A stretch of DNA of 64,000 nt from CAZRHR01 sp964578885. GTDB taxonomy: Bacteria; Bacteroidota; Bacteroidia; CAIKAF01. Where the stretch lies: contig CAZOEO010000001.1 in the NCBI GenBank assembly GCA_964578885.1, positions 124,001 to 188,000 of the forward strand, in the 5' to 3' direction. Under the pieces are notes generated by a model. It was not told the origin of the DNA, did not search any database, and saw nothing but the letters and a program-made list of their open reading frames with translations. A program made the position numbers and the translations under genes. Shown in pieces: positions 57,721-64,000 of the stretch. Within the stretch, counting starts at the first letter, position 1, and every line of letters begins with the position of its first letter.

Positions 57721-59172
57721 TTATAAGGAGAGGATAAATAGCAGTCCGCCTTCAGGTGGCGTAAGAGCCTCAATCAGACCTCCTGCTTTTTCCATTTGTG
57801 TTTTTGTGAGATACAATCCCAGTCCTTTACCTTTAGGATGGGTGTGAAAGGTTTTATAAAGTTGAAAGAGTTTATGTCCATGTTTTCCCATATCCAAACC
57901 TATGCCATTGTCTTTAAAAAGTAGCTGCGGGCGGTGCTCTGGACTCAGCCGGGTGAGAACCTCCAATTCCAGCTTTCGTTCGTTCGAACGGTATTTAATG
58001 GCATTGTCTACCAAATTCATCAACGCTGCTTTTAGATAATGTCTGGGAAAAGTGATGTTAGGCAATGCTTCGTCATTGAATTTTATAACGGCATGTATTT
58101 CAGAAAGTTTTCCTCGGTACAAACTGAGGACTTCTTCCCAGACTTCCCGGATATGTACGATTTCCCGGAAGGGTTTCTCTTCTTTTTGAATTCGAACTAC
58201 TTCTACCAGCTCATTCAGCGTTTGTTCCAGTTGCAGGGCACTTTCTTTGAGAAAACGAAAAATAGTGGCTTTGGCCTCTGGTTCAGATTCTTGCTCAAAC
58301 AAATGCATGAGGGTGGTTACATTGGCCACCGGTCCCCTGAGATTATGGGATACCACCTGATTAAATTCCTCTAAACGTGCCTGTTGATTGGAAAGCTTCT
58401 GCACCAACTGCCTCAGTTTATCCTGTTCTTCCATTTGGGAGGTTACATCCTGGAAAATCCCATAAAAGCGATGCGGTCGGTGGTCTTGCATTTTCACTTT
58501 TCCAATCACCCGAACCCATCTTTCGTTTTTTAAATAAGTGATGAATGGAAGGGTTAAATCGAATTCGGTTCCGTGTTTAATGGCTTCGTCCATTTTTTGT
58601 TCCAAAACAACGCGGGCCTGGTCCGGATAAAATGCCACAGCCGATTCCATATCCGGCACATAATGAACGGGCACTTCATGAATCACCCTGGTGATATCAG
58701 ACCAAATGGGTTGCATGTCGTGAATCCTTAATTCCCAATAACCTACCTGAGCAATTTGACTGGCTTGCTGTAAAATAGTTTCGCTTTTTTCCAGACTGTC
58801 TCTCACCTGATAAAGCGAGGAAATGTCTTTGAAGGAACTGACCATATGGTTAACCTCTCCGTTTTCATTTGGAATGGGTGAGGTAATCATTTGCAACCAA
58901 ACATATTCTGCGTCGTTTCTCATGCATTTAAACTCCAGACTCAATTTTTCTTTTTCAGCTCTAACGGATGAAAAGTGCTCCCTAAGTCTTTGTTGATGAG
59001 TTGGATGAGCGAAAAAAATGGGAGACCGACCAATGAAATGTTGAGGGGGATAACCAAGGATGTCTTTGGAGGCTTCATTCATGTACAAAAAGGTTCCTTC
59101 ATGGTCATGATAGGCCAACATCTCTCTGGCATGAAAAACCAAATAGGAAAAGAAATCTAAATTGGGTTGCAT
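57721..59172 (-). CDS. Soluble PAS-domain sensor histidine kinase
   Basis: 483 residues, no membrane span or signal peptide. Two PAS/PAC units cover about 8-118 and 135-248 (HEGTFLYMNEASKDILGY; HRFYGIFQDVTS). A HisKA-like helix pair follows with phospho-acceptor His276 in VVSHNLRGP. The ATPase domain has the N box NLVDNAIKY, G1 DNGIGLDM and G2 GKGLGLYL. The HNLRGP form of the H box is typical of Bacteroidota PAS kinases. The signal is unknown but should be intracellular. It is followed by its probable response regulator. Confidence 0.93.
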   Translation of the reverse strand: MQPNLDFFSYLVFHAREMLAYHDHEGTFLYMNEASKDILGYPPQHFIGRSPIFFAHPTHQQRLREHFSSVRAEKEKLSLEFKCMRNDAEYVWLQMITSPIPNENGEVNHMVSSFKDISSLYQVRDSLEKSETILQQASQIAQVGYWELRIHDMQPIWSDITRVIHEVPVHYVPDMESAVAFYPDQARVVLEQKMDEAIKHGTEFDLTLPFITYLKNERWVRVIGKVKMQDHRPHRFYGIFQDVTSQMEEQDKLRQLVQKLSNQQARLEEFNQVVSHNLRGPVANVTTLMHLFEQESEPEAKATIFRFLKESALQLEQTLNELVEVVRIQKEEKPFREIVHIREVWEEVLSLYRGKLSEIHAVIKFNDEALPNITFPRHYLKAALMNLVDNAIKYRSNERKLELEVLTRLSPEHRPQLLFKDNGIGLDMGKHGHKLFQLYKTFHTHPKGKGLGLYLTKTQMEKAGGLIEALTPPEGGLLFILSL

Positions 59173-59412
59173 AACACGGGAAAAGTAAGTAAAAGGGTTT
59201 ATTCAAACCAATATTGTTTTATAACATACGAAGTTTAGAAATTTTCATCAGTATTTTCTGCAAAACCATTCCAAAAAATCAGGTCTAAGACCGTTCGGAT
59301 GCCACAGTTGCGAATGTTTTCACCGTGTTTCACAGAGAACTTTTTCATACGAATGGTCATTTTATGCTTGGTTTTGGTGTAAAAAAGCACCCGTCAGCGT
59401 AGGAAAAATGCC

Positions 59413-59420
59413 TACTTTTG
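59413..59420 (+). promoter_or_regulatory. -7 promoter element of the P5C dehydrogenase gene
   Basis: TACTTTTG, a full TAnnTTTG match, ends 18 bases before the ATG at 59439. No -33 TTG at normal spacing. It lies at the end of a 266-base intergenic region (59173-59438) in which nothing else was identified. Confidence 0.5.
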
Positions 59421-59438
59421 AACCAAATTAAAACAGCC

Positions 59439-61067
59439 ATGGCGTTAGGACTTTTTCATACCCCTCAACCTTACAACGAAACGGTTAAAAGTTATGCACC
59501 GGGAAGTCCGGAGCGCGAAGCATTGAAAAAAGCGTTGGAAGAAGCCCGAAGCCAACAGGTAGATGTTCCTATGTACATTGGCGGGGAAGAAGTCCGCACT
59601 GGAAATAAAAAGCCATTAAGTCCTCCGCATGACCATCAGCATATTCTTGGACATTTTCATCAGGGAGAGCGCCGTCATGTAGAAGCCGCTATCGACAGCG
59701 CATTAAAGGCCAGAGAGGCCTGGGCCAATCTTCCCTGGGAACAGCGTGCAGCGGTTTTCCTGAAAGCGGCTGATTTGTTGGCCGGGCCTTATCGCGCAAA
59801 AATGAATGCAGCGACGATGCTGGCGCAAAGCAAAAATGCCTATCAGGCAGAAATTGATTCTGCTTGTGAATTGATTGATTTCTGGCGTTTTAATGTAGCC
59901 TATATGGCTGAGATTTATCGGCAGCAGCCCATTTCCTCACCAGGGATTTGGAACCGAATGGAGCATCGTGCTCTGGAAGGTTTTGTGTTTGCACTTACGC
60001 CTTTCAATTTTACCGCCATTGCCGGAAACTTACCCACTTCGCCTGCCATGATGGGCAACGTAGTGGTATGGAAACCCGCCAATAGCCAGATTTATTCGGC
60101 GCAAGTGATTATGGAAATCCTTCAGGCCGCAGGATTACCCAAAGGGGTCATTAATTTAGTGTATGTAGATGGTCCTACGGCCGGGGAGGTGATTTTCAGC
60201 CATCCCGATTTTGCCGGAATCCATTTCACAGGTTCTACTTCTACCTTTAATCAGGTTTGGAAAAATATTGGGAACCATATTTCTACTTATAAAACCTATC
60301 CTAGAATTGTAGGAGAAACAGGTGGGAAAGATTTTGTGGTAGCGCATCCTTCGGCCCATGTTCCGGCATTGATCACGGCTTTGTCCCGCGGTGCTTTTGA
60401 ATATCAGGGACAAAAATGTTCTGCCGCTTCCCGCGCTTACATTCCCCAATCCATTTGGCCGGAAGTAAAAGAAGGATTGCTTCGCGACCTCGCTCAATTT
60501 AAAATGGGACCGACCGAAGATTTCGGAAATTTCATCAATGCCGTAATCGACGAAAAAGCCTTTGATAAAATTGCCGATTATATCGAACGTGCCAGAAATA
60601 CACCAGGCAATACGATTTTAGCCGGTGGTACCTACGATAAATCCCGCGGATATTTTGTGGCGCCAACGGTAATTTTGTCGGAAAACCCACAAAGTCTCAC
60701 CATGTGTGAAGAGATATTTGGTCCTGTACTTACCATTTATGTATTTAAAGACGAGGATTTTGAGGAAACCCTCACCCTCGTGGATCAAACCTCGCCTTAT
60801 GCGCTTACGGGTGCCATTTTTGCGCAAGATCGCCATGTGATTCAACACATGACACAGGCCTTGCAAAATGCGGCAGGCAACTTTTATGTGAATGACAAGC
60901 CCACCGGTGCTGTGGTGGGGCAGCAGCCATTCGGTGGCGCCAGAGCAAGCGGAACCAACGACAAAGCCGGTTCCATCTTAAACCTGCTTCGTTGGGTTTC
61001 TCCCCGCGCCATTAAAGAAACTTTTGTTCCGCCAACGCATTTTGGTTATCCGTTTCTGGAAAGCTGA
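59439..61067 (+). CDS. pruA: 1-pyrroline-5-carboxylate dehydrogenase
   Basis: 542 residues from the ATG at 59439; an alternative seven codons earlier lies against the promoter box. Aldehyde dehydrogenase fold with FALTPFNFTAIAGN, GSTSTFNQVW, catalytic Glu in VGETGGKDF and catalytic Cys in YQGQKCSAASRAY. QQPFGGARASGTNDKAG near the end is specific for the P5C dehydrogenase group. It oxidises glutamate semialdehyde to glutamate in proline breakdown. The proline dehydrogenase gene is not next to it. Starts ten bases before the FtsB-like gene's upstream spacer, so read-through is likely. Confidence 0.94.
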   Translation: MALGLFHTPQPYNETVKSYAPGSPEREALKKALEEARSQQVDVPMYIGGEEVRTGNKKPLSPPHDHQHILGHFHQGERRHVEAAIDSALKAREAWANLPWEQRAAVFLKAADLLAGPYRAKMNAATMLAQSKNAYQAEIDSACELIDFWRFNVAYMAEIYRQQPISSPGIWNRMEHRALEGFVFALTPFNFTAIAGNLPTSPAMMGNVVVWKPANSQIYSAQVIMEILQAAGLPKGVINLVYVDGPTAGEVIFSHPDFAGIHFTGSTSTFNQVWKNIGNHISTYKTYPRIVGETGGKDFVVAHPSAHVPALITALSRGAFEYQGQKCSAASRAYIPQSIWPEVKEGLLRDLAQFKMGPTEDFGNFINAVIDEKAFDKIADYIERARNTPGNTILAGGTYDKSRGYFVAPTVILSENPQSLTMCEEIFGPVLTIYVFKDEDFEETLTLVDQTSPYALTGAIFAQDRHVIQHMTQALQNAAGNFYVNDKPTGAVVGQQPFGGARASGTNDKAGSILNLLRWVSPRAIKETFVPPTHFGYPFLES

Positions 61068-61077
61068 AGATTAGTCC

Positions 61078-61407
61078 ATGCGCATTCCCAAAATTCCTGA
61101 TACGCCCGTATGGCGACTCTTACGAAACCGGTATTTTCTGGTGTCGGTGAGTTTCGTGCTGTACATGTCTTTTTTCGACAACAATAACTTCTTTAACCAG
61201 GGAGAATTGAAAAGTAGAAGGGAAGAATTGGAACGTGACAAGGCCTTTTTCGAGCAAGAAATAAAAGAGACGAAACGCCAACTCATCGAATTAGAAAGCA
61301 GTCCGGAGAATTTGGAAAAATATGCCAGAGAAGCCTATTTTCTAAGAAAACCCGGGGAAGAAGTTTATGTGTTCATCGAGGATCCCGAAGACACTTCGGC
61401 TCAATAA
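61078..61407 (+). CDS. FtsB/DivIC-like septum formation protein
   Basis: 109 residues. A short cytoplasmic start, one membrane span at about 19-33 (YFLVSVSFVLYMSFF) and a heptad-type coiled coil at about 43-75 (ELERDKAFFEQEIKETKRQL). The family end motif LEKYAREAYFLRKPGEEVYVF follows. FtsB/DivIC proteins bridge early and late divisome proteins in a complex with FtsL and FtsQ/DivIB. The gene begins ten bases after pruA and converges on the DUF4249 gene, with eight bases between the stops. Division-related genes are not otherwise nearby. Confidence 0.88.
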   Translation: MRIPKIPDTPVWRLLRNRYFLVSVSFVLYMSFFDNNNFFNQGELKSRREELERDKAFFEQEIKETKRQLIELESSPENLEKYAREAYFLRKPGEEVYVFIEDPEDTSAQ

Positions 61408-61415
61408 ATCCTTCC

Positions 61416-62438
61416 TTAATTCACAAAATTCAATTGGCTGGTAAATTGTCCGGCCCTTAGTGAATCCAAGGTGTTGGGGTGAAGATTGATGTTGGGTACC
61501 GTAGAATAAACACGGGAAGCAAACAACCCCAAACCATTGGTGATGTTCGTGAAGTCTGAGGTTTTCTGTACAATCGACGTAGAAGGTCTATTGATTTCGT
61601 AGAAATCATAAAAATCTTTGGTAGCTGCGAAAACAGTAATGTCTAGCTTTAAAAATTTCCTTGATAAAGCGGGATTTTCAGCGATATTGGCGACCACGAA
61701 GTTGTAAAACTCTCTTTTAGAAACGGGATACTGAATTTCGTTGGCACCCGGTTCCTCAATAAAAGGATTGAAAACGGAAGAGACCACCCGGAAAGATTTT
61801 TGGGAAATCTGGGTAGGATTGGCTGTAGGAAATTCTTCATAATGAAAAATCATGGCATATTGGTACGCCACCACATTATCTGATTTCAGCCATGTAAAGT
61901 TAATGGAGGGGTTCGCTCCGGGCAAAGCGCTGTTTGCCTCGAAATTCAGAATGGTAGAGGAGTTGGGAGGGTAACTAATCAGTGGTGGTCGGGCAATCCG
62001 GGTTTGTGCTGAAACCACTTTTCCGGTATTCAGATTGCGTAAAACCACTTCATAAATGCTGTTATCTACTATGGTTTTGGTATAGGGATATAAATAATTC
62101 GGTGTGGTAAAGAAAACACCATCGTCTTTTGGTTTGTGGTAAGCGGTTTGGGGGAGCACAGCCGTATCCTGAATGGCTCCTGAGCTGTTTCGTCTGCGCA
62201 TCACCACTTGAATGGCATTGCTGGGATAGTAGTTTGAATCCGGAATGCTGGCATAAACTAAAGCGTCGCCATCTCCTAAAAATGCCTTTTGAACCCGTAC
62301 CCACTGCGTATCTTCGCGGGTGTCTAACATCCCGTAAATGAGGGTGATATCTTTATATTCTGCGGTTAAATCTAAATCGTTGTCGCAGGACGAAAGAAAT
62401 AGTGTTGCGCTCAAAAGGAGCAAAAAAGGCTTCATCAT
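61416..62438 (-). CDS. DUF4249-family lipoprotein
   Basis: 340 residues from the first of two adjacent ATGs (62438 and 62435). Lipoprotein signal with LLSATLFLSSC. The mature protein is beta-rich, with DLTAEYKDITLIYGMLD, WVRVQKAFLGDGDA and a middle fibronectin-like part (INFTWLKSDNVVAYQYAMIF). These are features of DUF4249, a family that usually accompanies TonB-dependent receptors in Bacteroidota. No receptor gene is adjacent here. It would sit at the outer membrane. Function unknown. Confidence 0.82.
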   Translation of the reverse strand: MMKPFLLLLSATLFLSSCDNDLDLTAEYKDITLIYGMLDTREDTQWVRVQKAFLGDGDALVYASIPDSNYYPSNAIQVVMRRRNSSGAIQDTAVLPQTAYHKPKDDGVFFTTPNYLYPYTKTIVDNSIYEVVLRNLNTGKVVSAQTRIARPPLISYPPNSSTILNFEANSALPGANPSINFTWLKSDNVVAYQYAMIFHYEEFPTANPTQISQKSFRVVSSVFNPFIEEPGANEIQYPVSKREFYNFVVANIAENPALSRKFLKLDITVFAATKDFYDFYEINRPSTSIVQKTSDFTNITNGLGLFASRVYSTVPNINLHPNTLDSLRAGQFTSQLNFVN

Positions 62439-62540
62439 GATAGCGAAATTAGACAAAAATCCGATGTGACCCAACGACAAAATGTACGCCTTCTCGGGTG
62501 GGGGAAACGATTGGTTGGGGAGTTTTTTTGAGCGGAAGGC

Positions 62541-62575
62541 AAAAAAAAAGCTGCTTCAAATGAGAAGCAGCTTTT
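62541..62575 (-). terminator. Intrinsic terminator of the OmpH-like gene
   Basis: On the minus strand AAAAGCTGCTTC (62575-62564) pairs perfectly with GAAGCAGCTTTT (62557-62546) around a six-base loop, and five further T follow. 16 bases after the stop at 62591. Confidence 0.88.
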
Positions 62576-62590
62576 CTTGTAAATGATGTA

Positions 62591-63172
62591 TTATTTTCTT
62601 GGGGTGGCCGGAGTGCCTCCAGCGGGAGCACTACCAGCTGGTGCGGAACCGGATGGCGTTGTACTTCCGGGTGCTATGGGAGCTAATCCCAGTTGTTTAC
62701 GAACATCGTTGGTGATGTCCATGCTTTCATCTGCAAAAAGCAACATGCCTTTGGATGAGTCGAACACAAATGCCAGTCCTTTTTCTTTTGCGACTGCCTT
62801 AATGGCCGCATCTACTTTTTCCAAAAGAGGCTGAAGCAAAAGGGTTCTTTTCTCTTCTAATTCTTCTTCGAAAGCGGCTTGAGTACGCTGGATTTTGGAT
62901 TGTTCATCCATGAGTTCCTTTTCTTTCAAACCACGAATGGTTGGGCTGTAGTTGGCACGTTCTTCTTCGAATTTTTTGGCCATGGCCTGGTATTTTTCCA
63001 CCATGGTTGTTAATTCTTTTTCGAGTTCGCCGGCGTATTCTTCCAGCTGTTTGTTTACCGTGTTAATTTCCGGCATGTCCATGAGCACGCCCATGGCATT
63101 GAGGTATCCGAATTTCTGGGCATTGGCTGTAAATGGAAGCAGGGCCAGAAGGAGTACGGCTAAGTATTTCAT
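62591..63172 (-). CDS. Skp/OmpH-family periplasmic chaperone
   Basis: 193 residues from the ATG at 63172, which starts the signal peptide (MKYLAVLLLALLPFTANA). The mature part begins KFGYLNAMGVLMDMPE and has the long helical hairpin of Skp (KELTTMVEKYQAMAKKFEEE and after). It closes with FVFDSSKGMLLFADESMDIT, the usual return strand. Skp holds outer-membrane proteins in transit to BamA. A Pro/Gly/Ser/Ala/Thr tail of about 32 residues with SAPAG repeats is added at the C-terminus. Normally such genes follow bamA; here it follows an RluA gene by 44 bases. Confidence 0.9.
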   Translation of the reverse strand: MKYLAVLLLALLPFTANAQKFGYLNAMGVLMDMPEINTVNKQLEEYAGELEKELTTMVEKYQAMAKKFEEERANYSPTIRGLKEKELMDEQSKIQRTQAAFEEELEEKRTLLLQPLLEKVDAAIKAVAKEKGLAFVFDSSKGMLLFADESMDITNDVRKQLGLAPIAPGSTTPSGSAPAGSAPAGGTPATPRK

Positions 63173-63216
63173 GAAAAATGTTTGTTTAATTGAAAAACGT
63201 TGGCGAAGGTATAAAA

Positions 63217-63924
63217 TTATTTCTGCTGCCGGAAAGATTTCCACCAAGGCCTTTCAGGGTATGGGGCTTCAACGGTTATCATCTCCTTGGTAGTGGGATG
63301 GCAAAAATGAAGCCGAAATGCGTGCAGCGCGATACTTTTGTCTTCCAATGGTCGCTTGTCGCCATATTTCACATCGCCATAAATGGGCCAACCCATGGCA
63401 GAAAGCTGCGCACGGATTTGATGATGGCGTCCGGTTTCCAATTCAATTTCCAAAAGAGTTAAATGGGTTCCGGTGAGTAAGCGGGTAAAATGAAGCCGCG
63501 CTTCCTGGGCTCCGGAGGTTTGGGCAGACACCACTTTGGTCGTATTATTGGCCGGATTTCGTTTTAAAAAGTGAATGAGGGTTCCTTGCTGTGGCACATC
63601 GGTATGGCGCACCAGCACATGGTAAATTTTTCGGGTTTCTCGCAGCTTAAAGGCTTCATTCATGCGGGAAAGGGCCTTGGAGGTTCGTGCAAGCAGCAAA
63701 ACGCCGGAAACAGGCCGGTCGATTCGGTGAATAAGTCCACAGAAAACATTGCCGGGCTTGTTGAATTTTTTCTGGATAAAAGCCCGTGCTTTTTCGAGCA
63801 ATGGGACATCTCCTGTTTGATCACCTTGTACGGGTTCGCCGGCCTCTTTGTACACGGCCATCACCTGGTGATCTAAATACAGAATTCTTCCCTCAGGAAG
63901 GGCTTCAATATTGTTCGTTGGCAT
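63217..63924 (-). CDS. RluA-family RNA pseudouridine synthase
   Basis: 235 residues. The catalytic-loop motif HRIDRPVSG with the essential Asp is present, preceded by GNVFCGLI. GRHHQIRAQLSAMGWPIYGD and LHAFRLHFCHPTT are the later family signatures. No N-terminal S4 domain. It isomerises uridine in rRNA or tRNA; the target cannot be told from sequence. Its start overlaps the end of panB by 20 bases, a gene pair often seen together in Bacteroidota. Confidence 0.92.
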   Translation of the reverse strand: MPTNNIEALPEGRILYLDHQVMAVYKEAGEPVQGDQTGDVPLLEKARAFIQKKFNKPGNVFCGLIHRIDRPVSGVLLLARTSKALSRMNEAFKLRETRKIYHVLVRHTDVPQQGTLIHFLKRNPANNTTKVVSAQTSGAQEARLHFTRLLTGTHLTLLEIELETGRHHQIRAQLSAMGWPIYGDVKYGDKRPLEDKSIALHAFRLHFCHPTTKEMITVEAPYPERPWWKSFRQQK

Positions 63925-64000
63925 TGGGAAAATCTCCGGATTTTACATCCTGAATGTAAGATTGAACCGCATGGGTGATGGTATCAGCCAGTTGACAATA
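63905..64000 (-). CDS. panB: 3-methyl-2-oxobutanoate hydroxymethyltransferase, C-terminal fragment (cut by right edge)
   Basis: Reading the minus strand inward from base 64000, 31 codons lead to a TGA at 63907-63905. The peptide starts with YCQLADTITHAVQSY, and the rest runs IQDVKSGDFPNANEQY. This is the C-terminal helix and tail typical of PanB (YxxDV....FPxxxEx), the first enzyme of pantothenate synthesis. It overlaps the start of the RluA-family gene by 20 bases in another frame. The identification rests on a short tail, so it needs the adjoining sequence. Confidence 0.65.
   Translation of the reverse strand, partial: YCQLADTITHAVQSYIQDVKSGDFPNANEQY

Overview
The window reads as chromosomal DNA of a member of the Bacteroidota. 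The signs are: -7 promoter elements of the form TAnnTTTG; at least five secreted proteins ending in type IX secretion (T9SS) C-terminal signals; an SDR-type L-threonine dehydrogenase, a DUF4249 lipoprotein and an Omp28-like lipoprotein typical of the phylum; and mevalonate-pathway isoprenoid genes. I cannot place it below phylum with confidence. No rRNA, tRNA, CRISPR array or transposase gene was seen. Both edges cut genes: a UDP-glucose dehydrogenase at the left, and at the right the last 31 codons of panB.

Layout. 1-5856: a tight plus-strand surface-polysaccharide operon of nucleotide-sugar enzymes (UGD, UDP-xylose synthase, WbpD-, WbpB- and WbpA/TviB-like enzymes, RmlB), then a small lipoprotein. 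5865-7370: threonine dehydrogenase and a small secreted protein. 7466-10418: flippase-like membrane protein, family 2 glycosyltransferase and Dpp/Opp-type permease, coupled by ATGA overlaps. 10493-12998: biotin carrier protein, diphosphomevalonate decarboxylase and mevalonate-kinase-like protein. 13395-17971: recJ and polA. 18097-19758: an accessory patch with a beheaded HigA-like antitoxin, an intact parDE module with a palindrome over its promoter, a degenerate 23/24-nt tandem repeat and a 13-bp hairpin.

19759-27914 (minus): T9SS metalloprotease, riboflavin synthase, T9SS M1 peptidase, tsaB, and an efflux adaptor with a TolC partner. 28270-32410: XRE regulator, TetR/COQ9-like protein with a UbiB-family kinase, Ppx phosphatase and a BadF-type sugar kinase. 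32554-39113: two T9SS cargo proteins (lamin-tail and CotH), etfBA and a DUF151 nuclease. 39143-48597 (minus): a secreted T9SS amidase, a DUF4139 protein, and a four-gene operon of unrecognised secreted proteins. In that operon three products appear to share one alpha/beta domain, and one is a three-block leucine-rich-repeat protein with a recurring WWxxLPxxW module. This operon is my best candidate for an undescribed system.

48736-64000: thioredoxin-like lipoprotein, AddA/AddB-like helicase-nuclease pair, MlaF/MlaE, a soluble histidine kinase with a single-domain response regulator, P5C dehydrogenase, an FtsB/DivIC-like protein, DUF4249 lipoprotein, Skp/OmpH, an RluA-family pseudouridine synthase and the panB end. 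Most transcription units are short and overlap by 1-14 nt, so translational coupling is the rule. Three starts (7466, 12998, 15116) lie 5-7 nt after a -7 element and may be leaderless.
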